A stretch of 64,000 nucleotides of DNA from Deltaproteobacteria bacterium (GTDB taxonomy: Bacteria; Desulfobacterota; Binatia; HRBIN30; CADEER01): positions 62,001 through 126,000 of the forward strand of contig JAJCZJ010000086.1 in assembly GCA_029262455.1 (NCBI GenBank). The letters are read 5' to 3'. The notes under the pieces were generated by a model. That model saw only the letters and a list, made by a program, of their open reading frames with translations, ran no database searches and was not told the origin of the DNA. Position numbers and translations under genes: made by a program. This document shows positions 40,416-49,127 of the stretch, piece after piece (within the stretch, counting starts at the first letter, position 1; each line of letters starts with the position of its first letter).

Positions 40416-41530
40416 GTCAGCGCGCGCCGACCGTAGCGGATGTGGTTGCCGAGCACGATATCGTGGTTTGCGCGGGGAGTGGGGGGGTTGGAAAGACTAC
40501 GACCGCGGCCGCGGTTGGGCTGCTCGGCGCAAAGACTGGGCGGCGCACGATTGTCCTGACCATCGACCCGGCAAAGCGTCTGGCCGACGCGCTGGGCGTT
40601 GCCGAACTAGGAAATCGGCCGACTCCCGTCAACCTCGACGCATCCGGATCCCTGGATGCGATGATGCTCGACCAAAAGGGCGCGTGGGACTCATTGGTCG
40701 AGCGTTACGCCGAGTCGGAAGAGGTGAGAGCAAAGATCTTCGCCAATTCGTTCTATCAAAACCTATCGAGCACGTTTGCCGGTTCGCAGGAGTACATGGC
40801 GATCGAGCAACTATCCCAGCTCGATACGGATGGCGACTACGATCTCATCGTTGTCGATACACCACCGACTCATCATGCGCTGGACTTCTTGGACGCACCG
40901 CAACGGCTTGGCGCGTTTCTCGACCGAAGCGTGATGAAGTGGTTTGTTCGTCCCTACATGTCAGCTGGTTGGTCGAGTTTCCGCCTGGTCAATCGAACGG
41001 TAAGCGCGCTGTTTCGCCGACTCGAGGAGGCGACCGGTGTCGGCGCGCTGGCGGAGGTGTCGGAGTTTTTTACCATCATGAGCGAGCTCTTCGAGGGGTG
41101 GGACGATCGGGTCAAGCGCGTGGAGCGTGTCCTGAAGTCGGATCGGACCGCATTTCTTCTGGTGGCGAGCGCCGAAGAGCAAATCCTCTGCGAGGCTGAA
41201 TACTTCTGTTCGAAGATTCAGGAGCATTCGATCGAGCTGCGCGGCGTCGTTTTCAATCGGGTCCAAGGCGAACTCGGGGTAGAATTCGGAAGCATTGATC
41301 ACGATGACGTGGACGAGATCGTTGGAAGGGCGGTGGAGAGTAAGGCTGTGCGTCGGCGCTTAGTCGCCAACTTCTTGCGCTACGAGACCCAGGCGCGCGG
41401 TGATCAGCTCCGCGTGGAAACCTTCCGCGACCAGTTGGCCCCGGGTATCGCGGTGGCGACTGTCCCAAACTTCGAGCAAGATCTCCACGACCTGGCAGGC
41501 CTGGAACGCCTGCGTTCCCTCCTCGAGTAG
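40412..41530 (+). CDS. ArsA/Get3-like ATPase, second of a pair
   Basis: 372 residues. The P-loop is C-A-G-S-G-G-V-G-K-T-T: the signature lysine of the deviant Walker A is replaced by Ser. Other parts are intact: V-L-T-I-D-P-A-K-R-L-A-D-A-L, then D-L-I-V-V-D-T-P-P-T-H-H-A-L-D-F-L-D-A-P, and F-L-L-V-A-S-A-E-E. Tandem, unequal ArsA-like genes are also found in actinobacteria (the Rv3679/Rv3680 pair), where they form a heterodimer. A heterodimer is the simplest reading here. It converges on the TPR gene. Confidence 0.82.
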   Translation: MSQRAPTVADVVAEHDIVVCAGSGGVGKTTTAAAVGLLGAKTGRRTIVLTIDPAKRLADALGVAELGNRPTPVNLDASGSLDAMMLDQKGAWDSLVERYAESEEVRAKIFANSFYQNLSSTFAGSQEYMAIEQLSQLDTDGDYDLIVVDTPPTHHALDFLDAPQRLGAFLDRSVMKWFVRPYMSAGWSSFRLVNRTVSALFRRLEEATGVGALAEVSEFFTIMSELFEGWDDRVKRVERVLKSDRTAFLLVASAEEQILCEAEYFCSKIQEHSIELRGVVFNRVQGELGVEFGSIDHDDVDEIVGRAVESKAVRRRLVANFLRYETQARGDQLRVETFRDQLAPGIAVATVPNFEQDLHDLAGLERLRSLLE

Positions 41531-41556
41531 GAAACACTCCGGAAGGCGAGACTCTG

Positions 41557-41573
41557 CCGAGCCGCATGCTCGG
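41557..41573. terminator. Hairpin between convergent genes
   Basis: CCGAGC (41557-41562) pairs with GCTCGG (41568-41573) around CGCAT. It lies between the ATPase stop and the TPR-gene stop and could serve both strands, though no T-run is present. Confidence 0.35.
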
Positions 41574-41595
41574 AATGCGCCGGTCGCTTGGAGCC

Positions 41596-42765
41596 CTATC
41601 CGACCAGGGGGCGAATCGTTTCCCAGGCTTTGTCCGGGTCGCCTGACATCTGGTGGAAGTCGGCCCACGCTTTCTGACCTGCGCCACCAGACGTTGACGA
41701 CACGCCCTCGAGCTCTTGCTTCGCACTGTCGAGCGCACCGTTGTCGAGCGCGGCGCGGGCACGAAGGACCCGGGCCGCTTCTTCCCCGAGCTTGTCACTG
41801 TTCTTGGTCACGAGGGCGACGACATGATGCCGCCCTGGGCTGTCAGTCTGCTGTGCGAGCATCTTGTAGGCGAGGTCAATGTCCGGCTCGCGCTTGAAGA
41901 CCTTCTCCCAGGTCGCGACTGCCTCGTCGGTGCGCCCGGCCTCCATCATGGCATTGCCGATCGCTTCGAGGGCCGGACTGAAGTCACGGTACTCCTCGAG
42001 CAGGGCTTCGAGGGCGCTGATCTTGGCGTCGGAATCTTCCAATTGCATTGCCGCCTGGAGACGGAAATCGCGCAGGCGTTCACGCTCGCGATGAATCCCT
42101 TCGGAACTCGCCAGCTCGCTGATGTAGCGCTCTTGCGCGGTAGCCGCCTCTTGCCAGCGGCCTGTATGGGAGTAGAGATCGCGCAGTGACATCAGGACAC
42201 GGGGTGCATGCGGGTACTGAACCCGCAACGTTTCGTGCATTCGAATGGCGTCTTCGACTTCACCAGCTCCGAACAATGCGTTGCCGAGGGCGAAGCGTAG
42301 GTCGGGGTCTGCCGGTTCCTCTGCTGCCGCAGCCTCGAGTGCCTGGCGCGCCGACTCGTATTCTCCGGTGTCTGAAAACGAGGCGGCGAGCGCGAGCGCG
42401 GCGCCCTTATTGTGTGGATCTTTGCGCCAGGCCTTCTTGAGGACAGTGCGACCGCGCTCAGTTTCGCCGCTCCAGGTCAGGGCCGAGCCGCTGGCGTTGA
42501 GTTCGAGAATCTCAGCGAATTGGCGCGCCTTACGCCGCTCATTCCAGGTCGACATTTTTTGATTGACCTGCTGGATGCCCACCCCGATGACCGCGATCAG
42601 CATTCCGAGGACCAGCGTCGCAACCATCAGGAGCCCGAGCGGCATGTTGTGTGTCATGCCGGGGCTCAGTTTAAAGTCCACGTGCCCCGGGTTCATCGTG
42701 TATGCGAAGGCGATGAAGGCTACGAGGAAAACGACTGCGATAGCTATCCCAATGGCTCGTGTCAT
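41596..42765 (-). CDS. LapA-domain / TPR fusion protein (LapB-like)
   Basis: 389 residues from ATG 42765 (AGGA eight bases upstream). The first 75 residues are a LapA-type module: a transmembrane helix (I-G-I-A-I-A-V-V-F-L-V-A-F-I-A-F-A-Y), then M-N-P-G-H-V-D-F, then a second helix (G-L-L-M-V-A-T-L-V-L-G-M-L-I-A-V-I-G-V). About eight TPR-like repeats follow (A-L-A-L-A-A-S-F-S-D-T-G-E-Y-E-S-A-R-Q-A-L, and so on). In E. coli LapA and LapB are separate proteins controlling LpxC and LPS assembly, and LapB ends in a rubredoxin-like CxxC module. No such cysteines occur here. Located just downstream of rsfS. Confidence 0.75.
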   Translation of the reverse strand: MTRAIGIAIAVVFLVAFIAFAYTMNPGHVDFKLSPGMTHNMPLGLLMVATLVLGMLIAVIGVGIQQVNQKMSTWNERRKARQFAEILELNASGSALTWSGETERGRTVLKKAWRKDPHNKGAALALAASFSDTGEYESARQALEAAAAEEPADPDLRFALGNALFGAGEVEDAIRMHETLRVQYPHAPRVLMSLRDLYSHTGRWQEAATAQERYISELASSEGIHRERERLRDFRLQAAMQLEDSDAKISALEALLEEYRDFSPALEAIGNAMMEAGRTDEAVATWEKVFKREPDIDLAYKMLAQQTDSPGRHHVVALVTKNSDKLGEEAARVLRARAALDNGALDSAKQELEGVSSTSGGAGQKAWADFHQMSGDPDKAWETIRPLVG

Positions 42766-42779
42766 ATCGATCGTCCTGG

Positions 42780-43181
42780 TTATCTTGCCGCGCCCACCAA
42801 GCGCAAGTCCTCTGCCTGGCTTCGGTAGGGTTCGGGTAGTGTCAGGGCGGATGCTCGTGCCCAAAGCCGCTCGAGGTCGTAGAACTCTCGCTTCTCCTCC
42901 TGGAAAATATGGACGGTGAGATTGCCGTAGTCCATCAGGATCCATTGTCCGGCTTGAAAGCCCTCGACGAGGACCGGCCGCTCGCCGACCGATGCGAGGC
43001 CGAGTCGGATACTCTCCGAAATCGCTTGCGCCTGTGTGTCCGAGCGCGCAGTGCAGATCAGGAAGTAGTCAGCCAACGAACTCAACTCCGCGATGTCGAG
43101 CACCAGCAGATCGTAAGCTTTGCGGTCGAGCGCATAGCGCACGGCCAAGAGGGCGAGTTCTCGGGATTTGAGCTGGCTCAA
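42780..43181 (-). CDS. rsfS: Ribosomal silencing factor RsfS
   Basis: 133 residues. Binds ribosomal protein uL14 and blocks subunit joining in slow growth. Conserved features: D-L-L-V-L-D-I-A-E-L-S-S-L-A-D-Y-F-L-I-C-T-A-R-S-D-T-Q-A (split here by family strands), then W-I-L-M-D-Y-G-N-L-T-V-H-I-F and F-Y-D-L-E-R-L-W. The C-terminal extension of about 20 residues is not conserved. The start overlaps the nadD stop by four bases, the usual nadD-rsfS arrangement. Confidence 0.95.
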   Translation of the reverse strand: MSQLKSRELALLAVRYALDRKAYDLLVLDIAELSSLADYFLICTARSDTQAQAISESIRLGLASVGERPVLVEGFQAGQWILMDYGNLTVHIFQEEKREFYDLERLWARASALTLPEPYRSQAEDLRLVGAAR

Positions 43182-43855
43182 GAGGCGGGTCTTCCCTTGC
43201 GGTAGAGACGATTGCTTTCGATGTAGCGCCGGACTGTCGTCGGCGTGAGGAAGCGAATCGATCGTCCGCTTCGTACGCGGTCGCGAATGTCGGTGGCTGA
43301 AATGTCGAGAGCGGTGACTGACAAAAAGTGAACTCTGTGGCCAGAAGCGTGAACTAAGCTCTTACGGTCTGGAGAGTATCGAAAGTCTTGTCGTACGGCA
43401 ACGGGAAGGATGGAGCGTGGTCGAACGACGCGCTCCGGGGGGCGCGATAGGACCGCGATATCCACGGTGGAGAAAAGGGTCCTAAACTCCTTCCACGTAT
43501 GGATCTCTCGGAACGCGTCGATGCCCATGAATAGCGTCCACCGGGTGCTGGTCTTGCGCGATTGCAAGGCTCTCAGTGTGTCAATCGTGTAGGACAGTCC
43601 CGGTCGATCGATTTCGATCGTGGAACTCTCTAGATCTTTGCAGCCTCGGATGGCCTTGCGCAGCATCTCCAGGCGGTGCCGCGCTATGGTGATCCGCCGT
43701 TCGCGCTTGTGCGGTGGATCAGCTGTGGGGATCAGGAGGATTCGATCGCACGCAAGGATCTCGCGTGCCTCGTCGACGGCGCGGAGATGCCCAAAATGAA
43801 TCGGGTCAAAGGTGCCTCCGAAAATCCCGATATGTTCTGTGGGCTTACGAGGCAT
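43178..43855 (-). CDS. nadD: Nicotinate-nucleotide adenylyltransferase
   Basis: 225 residues. Transfers AMP from ATP to nicotinate mononucleotide in NAD synthesis. The nucleotidyltransferase motif is G-G-T-F-D-P-I-H-F-G-H-L. Later elements are P-P-H-K for substrate, S-Y-T-I-D-T-L, F-M-G-I-D-A-F, and S-A-T-D-I-R-D-R-V-R-S-G in place of the common I-S-S-T-x-I-R. Cytosolic. Sits between proA and rsfS on the same strand. Confidence 0.94.
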   Translation of the reverse strand: MPRKPTEHIGIFGGTFDPIHFGHLRAVDEAREILACDRILLIPTADPPHKRERRITIARHRLEMLRKAIRGCKDLESSTIEIDRPGLSYTIDTLRALQSRKTSTRWTLFMGIDAFREIHTWKEFRTLFSTVDIAVLSRPPERVVRPRSILPVAVRQDFRYSPDRKSLVHASGHRVHFLSVTALDISATDIRDRVRSGRSIRFLTPTTVRRYIESNRLYRKGRPAS

Positions 43856-43889
43856 TCCTTTAGGTCGGGTCTAGGTCGGCGGCGGGCCC

Positions 43890-45146
43890 TCAACGAATCT
43901 GGCCGCTGCCCTCGATGATGTACTTGTAGGTGGTTAGGTTTCGCAGTCCCATCGGGCCGCGCGCGTGCAGTCGGTTCGTCGAGATGCCGATCTCGGCGCC
44001 AAAGCCGAAGGCGAAGCCGTCCGTAAAGCGGGTCGAAGCGTTGACGTAGACGGCGGCGGAATCGACCGCTGTCGTGAACTTTTGGGAGCTGCTGTAGCTG
44101 TCCGTAATGATGGCGTCGGAGTGCCCAGTTCCGTAGGTGCTGATGTGCTCGACGGCAGCTTCGAGGTCGTCGACGACCCGAATGGAGAGGATGAGGTCGA
44201 GGTACTCAGTGCGCCAATCTTCCTCCGAGGCAGCACTCGCATCCGAGATGATGGCCTGGGTTCGCGGGCAACCACGGAGTTCGACCTTCGCCGCGCTGAG
44301 CTCGTTGGCGACGGCGGGCAGGAAATCTGCGGCAACATCCTGATGCACGAGGAGGGTTTCCATGGCGTTGCAAACGCCGGGGCGCTGGACCTTGGCGTTG
44401 ACTGCGATGCGCCGCGCCATGTCGAGATCCGCGTCGCGATCGACGTAGATGTGACAGATGCCGGCGTAGTGCTGGATCACGGGAATACTCGATTCGTTGG
44501 TTATCGCCTCGATCAGGCTGGGGCCACCGCGTGGTACGATGACGTCAATCGAATCGCTTTGTTGCAGCAGGACCTTCACCGCCTCGCGCTCGGTGGTGGG
44601 GATCAGCTGTACGCAGGCGGGTGGGAGCCCTGCCTCGCTGATCGCTGCGGTCAGGACGGCCGCGATCGCGCTGTTGCTGTGGATGGCCTCCTTGCCGCCT
44701 TTGAGCACTACGGCGTTCCCAGATTTGAGACAGAGTCCGGCGGCATCAGCGGTTACGTTTGGACGCGACTCGTAGATCATGCCGACGACCCCGATTGGAA
44801 TACGCACTTGGGCGATATTGAGACCGTTTGGCCGTCGCCACCGTTCGATCGTTTCGCCGACAGGATCGTCGAGGGCGACGATTTCCTCGAGTCCGCTGGC
44901 AACATCGTCGATGCGAGACTCGGTCAAGGTGAGCCGGTCGAGTAGGGCATCGGTCAGCCCGGCGGAGCGCCCGGCTTCGATGTCGCGCTGATTCGCCTCC
45001 ATGATCGTCACCGAGGCGCGACGCAATCCCGCGGCGCTGCGCTGCAGGGCGTCGTTCTTGGATGCGGTCGGTGCAGTTGCCAGCTGGCGCGCCGCTGATC
45101 GGGCATCGACGCACATCTGAACTACGGTGTCGTGAATGTCTGACAT
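43890..45146 (-). CDS. proA: Gamma-glutamyl phosphate reductase
   Basis: 418 residues from ATG 45146. Second step of proline synthesis: NADPH reduction of glutamyl-5-phosphate. Aldehyde-dehydrogenase fold; the catalytic cysteine is in R-P-G-V-C-N-A-M-E-T-L-L. Other family strings are I-G-V-V-G-M-I-Y-E-S-R-P-N-V-T, V-V-L-K-G-G-K-E-A-I-H-S-N and A-V-Y-V-N-A-S-T-R-F-T-D-G. proB lies upstream on the same strand but is separated by a GDSL hydrolase gene on the other strand. Confidence 0.96.
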   Translation of the reverse strand: MSDIHDTVVQMCVDARSAARQLATAPTASKNDALQRSAAGLRRASVTIMEANQRDIEAGRSAGLTDALLDRLTLTESRIDDVASGLEEIVALDDPVGETIERWRRPNGLNIAQVRIPIGVVGMIYESRPNVTADAAGLCLKSGNAVVLKGGKEAIHSNSAIAAVLTAAISEAGLPPACVQLIPTTEREAVKVLLQQSDSIDVIVPRGGPSLIEAITNESSIPVIQHYAGICHIYVDRDADLDMARRIAVNAKVQRPGVCNAMETLLVHQDVAADFLPAVANELSAAKVELRGCPRTQAIISDASAASEEDWRTEYLDLILSIRVVDDLEAAVEHISTYGTGHSDAIITDSYSSSQKFTTAVDSAAVYVNASTRFTDGFAFGFGAEIGISTNRLHARGPMGLRNLTTYKYIIEGSGQIR

Positions 45147-45301
45147 GAGCAAACGATATCGGATCGGCGTCAGGCGGCCAAGGCGGTTCTCCGATCGCAG
45201 AAACGGCGCAGATCGACTCGGATGGCGGGCGCGGCACGACTCGGATTGCGCGCCCGGCATGGGTGACGTAGGGACAGGTCGTCTTCAATGGGGGAGTCGC
45301 G

Positions 45302-45943
45302 GTGAAGCAAGTGCTCGTATACTCGGATTCGTTGAGCTGGGGGATCATTCCGGACACCCGGCGCCGCCTTCCATTTGACCAGCGTTGGCCCGGCGTCATG
45401 GAGGGCGACCTGATTGCAGCCGGAGTCTCGATGCGAGTCGTCGAGGATTGTCTCAACGGCCGCCGCACCGTGTGGGAGGACCCGTTCAAGCCGGGCCGCA
45501 AGGGCATCGAAGGAATCGAGCAGCGCATCGAGGTCAATTCGCCTCTGTCGCTGGTGATCCTGATGTTGGGCACGAACGACTTCCAGTCGATTCATTCCAA
45601 CAATGCGTGGCATTCGGCGCAGGGCATCGGCGCCATCATCGGAGCGATCCGCGGCGCCCCCATCGAGCCTGGAATGCCCGAACCGAGGGTACTGGTCGTC
45701 GCACCGCCACCAATCCAGGAAGCGAGGCGAGCGATGGCGGAGAAGTTCGCCGGTGCGAACCGGCGCTGCGCCGGAGTGGCAGGCGCCTACGAGCGGGTCG
45801 CCTCCGAACTCGGGTGTGCGTTTTTCGATGCTGCCTCCGTGGTGACATCGAGCCCGATCGATGGAGTCCACCTTGACGCCGATCAGCACGGGCATCTCGG
45901 CCATGCCATAGCGAGCGAAATCGGGCCGCTGCTGATGGACTGA
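45302..45943 (+). CDS. SGNH/GDSL-family hydrolase
   Basis: 213 residues, GTG start at 45302 with GGGGAG upstream. Block I is Y-S-D-S-L-S-W-G, with the nucleophile Ser in the D-S. Block III is L-G-T-N-D. Block V is D-G-V-H-L-D, with catalytic Asp and His. This matches esterases of the arylesterase/acetyl-hydrolase type. No signal peptide, so cytosolic. It is the only plus-strand gene between proA and proB. Its 3' end is 13 bases from the proB stop. Confidence 0.88.
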   Translation: MKQVLVYSDSLSWGIIPDTRRRLPFDQRWPGVMEGDLIAAGVSMRVVEDCLNGRRTVWEDPFKPGRKGIEGIEQRIEVNSPLSLVILMLGTNDFQSIHSNNAWHSAQGIGAIIGAIRGAPIEPGMPEPRVLVVAPPPIQEARRAMAEKFAGANRRCAGVAGAYERVASELGCAFFDAASVVTSSPIDGVHLDADQHGHLGHAIASEIGPLLMD

Positions 45944-45956
45944 CTGGATTTCGCGA

Positions 45957-47102
45957 TCAGGTCGAGGTCAGAATGAGATCGTCGCGGTGAATGACTTCGT
46001 CGCCGAGTTTATAGCCGAGGATCTCTTGGATCGCGGTGCTGTGCTGGCCGCGGATTTTTTCGATGTCGCTGTGGCCGTAGTTGGTGAGGCCGCGCGCGAC
46101 TTCGGTGCCTTCTTTGGTCAGGCAGGCGATGCAGTCGCCCGCCTCGAAGGTGCCAGTTGCGGCGAGGATTCCCTTGGGGAGGAGGCTGCGCTTGCTCTTG
46201 GTTACGGCCGCGATGGCTCCGTCGTCGAGTGTAATCGAACCGGTGGGTTGCAGAGTGTGGGCGATCCAGTGCTTGCGGCGGCTTAGTTTATCGCCTTGGG
46301 CAAGAATCAGTGTACCTTCATCGCTGTTTGGGTCGAACACTTTGGCTAGTACGCCGGGCGTGAGACCGTCGGCGATGACGCACGGGATCCCCGCGGCGCT
46401 TGCCTTTTCCGCTGCGCGCAACTTGCTCGCCATGCCGCCGGTTCCGACAGTGTCGTTGTCGTCGGCCACATGGCTGCGTATCTGGCTGTCGATAGTTTCG
46501 ACCACCGATATTCTTTTCGCCTCGGGGTCGGTGCTCGGGTTGCCGGTGTGAAGACCGGCGACGTCGCTCAAGATGACCAGGAGGTCCGCGCCGATGAGGG
46601 TTGCCACTAGGGCAGAGAGGTTGTCGTTGTCTCCGAAGTTCAGAAATTCTTCGACGGCAACCGTGTCGTTTTCGTTTACCACCGGTAGGGTCCCGGCCTG
46701 GAGGAGCTCTTCGAATGTGTGGCGCGCGTTGATGTAGCGACGTCGATTGGCGAGGTCGTCGTGCGTAAGAAGGAGCTGGGCGACCGTTTTCCCGCGCTTG
46801 GCGAAGTGCTGCTCGTACATGGCCATGAGGCCGATTTGGCCGACCGCAGCTGCCGCCTGGCGTTGGGGCACCGATCGTGGCCGCGCTTCGAGGCCCAGGC
46901 GCGCCATGCCGACGGCGACTGCGCCGGACGTCACGGCGACGATCTGTCGGTCGCCGAGGTCGCAAATTTCTCCCACGAGGCGATTCAACCGATCGACTGC
47001 GAAGCCGCGCCCGTCCGAGAGGATGGTGCTACCGATCTTGATTACGACACGCCGAGCCGTCGGCAAGATCGCGGCTTTGTGGACCGCCTGTGTGTTCGTC
47101 AT
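45957..47102 (-). CDS. proB: Glutamate 5-kinase with PUA domain
   Basis: 381 residues, the long form with C-terminal PUA domain. First step of proline synthesis. The amino-acid-kinase part has V-V-I-K-I-G-S, V-T-S-G-A-V-A-V-G, Y-I-N-A-R-H-T-F, N-E-N-D-T-V and G-T-G-G-M-A-S-K. The PUA domain (about 285-365) contains S-L-L-P-K-G-I-L-A-A-T-G-x-F and V-A-R-G-L-T-N-Y. It follows obgE on the same strand by 46 bases. Confidence 0.96.
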   Translation of the reverse strand: MTNTQAVHKAAILPTARRVVIKIGSTILSDGRGFAVDRLNRLVGEICDLGDRQIVAVTSGAVAVGMARLGLEARPRSVPQRQAAAAVGQIGLMAMYEQHFAKRGKTVAQLLLTHDDLANRRRYINARHTFEELLQAGTLPVVNENDTVAVEEFLNFGDNDNLSALVATLIGADLLVILSDVAGLHTGNPSTDPEAKRISVVETIDSQIRSHVADDNDTVGTGGMASKLRAAEKASAAGIPCVIADGLTPGVLAKVFDPNSDEGTLILAQGDKLSRRKHWIAHTLQPTGSITLDDGAIAAVTKSKRSLLPKGILAATGTFEAGDCIACLTKEGTEVARGLTNYGHSDIEKIRGQHSTAIQEILGYKLGDEVIHRDDLILTST

Positions 47103-47148
47103 TTGTTCGGGCGTCGTCGTCTGGGGAAACCGTTTCGGCTCGAGCTGC

Positions 47149-48204
47149 TTACTCGAATGGTTTTCGATTCGTAGCGGCTTGGTCTTCTTTGATCGCTTTC
47201 GCTTTCATCTGCCGGATCTCTGTCGCGATTGTGGCGATGACCTGGTTCACACCTTCGCCGGTCGCTCCCGACATCTTGTACAATTGGATACCCTTTTTCG
47301 CGAACGTTTCTTCGAGCGTCGAAAGGGTGTCGGTGTCGCTCACGAGGTCGGTCTTGTTGGCGACGACGATCTGGTGCTTGTCGGCAATCTCACTGTCGAA
47401 ACTGGCCAACTCGTGATTGATGATTTCGTAGTCTTCCAATGGATCTCTGCCGCTCAGGCCGCCGGCGTCCAGTAGATGAACGAGGATTGCTGTGCGGGCG
47501 ACGTGGCGCAAGAATCGGTCTCCCAGGCCTTGGCCCTCGTGCGCGCCTTCGATGAGTCCCGGAATGTCGGCGACGACGAAGCTCTCCTCGTCGGAGATGC
47601 GGACGACGCCGAGATTTGGCACCAGAGTCGTGAACGGGAAGTCTGCGACGCGGGGCCGGGCGGCCGAGATTCGCGATATAAAAGTGGATTTACCGGCGTT
47701 GGGAAATCCGACTAGCCCGACGTCGGCCATCAGTCGCAGCTCGAGGTGGATACGTCGTTCTTCCCCGGGAATTCCTGGTTGAGCGAATTTCGGTGTCTGG
47801 TTGGTCGACGACTTGAACATTGCGTTGCCGAGGCCGCCCTTGCCGCCTCGCGCGACAACGTACTCAGCCCCGGGCTCGGCGAGGTCGGCGAGCGGCTCCT
47901 CGGTGTCGCGGTCACTAATCTGCGTGCCGACCGGGACGCGAATCACCCGGTCTTCACCGTACGTGCCGTGCTGGTCCTTGCCGCGTCCGGGTTCGCCGTT
48001 CGTGGCTCGCTGGATGGGTTGGAACTTGAAGTCCTGCAAGGTGGACAGGGTAGGGTCGGCGCGAATGATGACACTTCCGCCGTTACCGCCGTTGCCGCCC
48101 GCGGGGCCACCCTTAGGGCGATACTTTTCGCGCAGGAAGCTGACGCAGCCGGCACCGCCGTTGCCTGCGTGCACTTCTATGTCGGCCTCGTCGACGAACT
48201 TCAT
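47149..48204 (-). CDS. obgE: GTPase Obg/CgtA
   Basis: 351 residues. Ribosome-associated GTPase for 50S maturation. The glycine-rich Obg domain (about 1-158) has G-G-P-A-G-G-N-G-G-N-G-G. The G domain has G1 G-F-P-N-A-G-K-S-T, G3 D-I-P-G-L-I-E-G-A and G4 N-K-T-D-L. It lacks the extra C-terminal OCT domain of Gram-positive forms. Located after rplU-rpmA, its classic position. Confidence 0.96.
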   Translation of the reverse strand: MKFVDEADIEVHAGNGGAGCVSFLREKYRPKGGPAGGNGGNGGSVIIRADPTLSTLQDFKFQPIQRATNGEPGRGKDQHGTYGEDRVIRVPVGTQISDRDTEEPLADLAEPGAEYVVARGGKGGLGNAMFKSSTNQTPKFAQPGIPGEERRIHLELRLMADVGLVGFPNAGKSTFISRISAARPRVADFPFTTLVPNLGVVRISDEESFVVADIPGLIEGAHEGQGLGDRFLRHVARTAILVHLLDAGGLSGRDPLEDYEIINHELASFDSEIADKHQIVVANKTDLVSDTDTLSTLEETFAKKGIQLYKMSGATGEGVNQVIATIATEIRQMKAKAIKEDQAATNRKPFE

Positions 48205-48305
48205 GAGATCCTTGGCAGCTTCGACCGGCCGATCGCCGAAGCGAACTCGAAAGAGGGCGCTTGGCCGAGATCCGCGCTATGTGTGTGCGGACCTCGGCGG
48301 CGTCC

Positions 48306-48563
48306 TTAAGAGCTAGGAATGATATGGACCTGCTTGCGGTGTCGGCCGAGCCGATCGAACTTTACCGTGCCTTCAACTTTCGCAAACAGCGTGTAGTCGC
48401 GCCCCATCCCGACATTCTCGCCCGGGTGGATTCGTGTGCCGAGCTGCCGGATGATGATGGCGCCGGCACTGGCCGCTTGGCCGCCGAACAATTTTACCCC
48501 GCGTCGCTGGCCGGCACTATCTCGGCCGTTGCGCGAGCTTCCCTGTCCCTTTTTATGAGCCAT
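48306..48563 (-). CDS. rpmA: 50S ribosomal protein bL27
   Basis: 85 residues. The N-terminus [16 protein letters not shown] reaches the peptidyl-transferase centre. G-R-D-Y-T-L-F-A and V-H-I-I-P are conserved. The start codon directly follows the rplU stop. Confidence 0.97.
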   Translation of the reverse strand: MAHKKGQGSSRNGRDSAGQRRGVKLFGGQAASAGAIIIRQLGTRIHPGENVGMGRDYTLFAKVEGTVKFDRLGRHRKQVHIIPSS

Positions 48564-48887
48564 TTAGGCAGCTCCTACATTGATTCCGGAAACGCGTACT
48601 CGCGTCTCGTACTGGCGGTGCCCTTGGCGCCGACGATATTTCTTGCGGCGTTTCTTCTTAAACACCAGAATTTTCTTGGCTCGCCCTTGGCCGACGATTT
48701 CGGCCGTGACACTTGCGCCTGCCACGGTTGGGGTGCCGATCTGAAGGCTGCCGGCTTGCGAGGTCATCAGTACCTCGTCGAATGCCAACTCCGTGCCCGG
48801 ATCGCCCTCGAGCTTCTCAACAGTGATGACGTCGCCAGGTGCGACGCGGTACTGCTTCCCACCGGTTTGAATGACAGCGTAGTCCAT
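48564..48887 (-). CDS. rplU: 50S ribosomal protein bL21
   Basis: 107 residues from ATG 48887, which has AAGGAG at the right distance. Begins Y-A-V-I-Q-T-G-G-K-Q-Y-R-V and contains V-F-K-K-K-R-R-K-K-Y-R-R-R-Q-G-H-R-Q, the rRNA-binding signature. An upstream in-frame start would add an unlikely leader. First gene of the rplU-rpmA-obgE-proB line. Confidence 0.97.
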   Translation of the reverse strand: MDYAVIQTGGKQYRVAPGDVITVEKLEGDPGTELAFDEVLMTSQAGSLQIGTPTVAGASVTAEIVGQGRAKKILVFKKKRRKKYRRRQGHRQYETRVRVSGINVGAA

Positions 48888-48966
48888 GGTTCTCCTTGCC
48901 TCCGTTGCAGCCTGTGCGCCGAAGGCCCCGACACCCAGAAGACCTCTCTGAATGCCCTCCCTGTTC

Positions 48967-49003
48967 CACAAAAAAACCTTGGATTGGCGGGAGACAATCC
49001 AGG
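48967..49003 (-). terminator. Intrinsic-terminator-like hairpin in the rplU leader
   Basis: On the minus strand, CCTGGATTG (49003-48995) and CAATCC-A-AGG (48986-48978) form a stem around TCTCCCGC. It is followed directly by a run of seven T (48976-48970). It lies upstream of rplU, not after a minus-strand gene, so it could be an attenuator controlling the ribosomal operon. Confidence 0.6.
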
Positions 49004-49019
49004 CTCAGACGAATCCGGT

Positions 49020-49048
49020 AAGGTAAGGGACAGAGGCGGTCAAGTCAA
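49020..49048 (-). promoter_or_regulatory. Predicted promoter of rplU-rpmA
   Basis: On the minus strand TTGACT (49048-49043) and TACCTT (49025-49020) are 17 bases apart. The -35 is good and the -10 is weak (three of six). It would start transcription just ahead of the leader hairpin. Confidence 0.4.
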
Positions 49049-49127
49049 CTCGCGTCCGCCGCGGCTTTGGATCGTCGGCTGCTTGCCCCTGCTTGCACCC
49101 GGTGCGGCGCCGAGGCACTTAGTGAGA

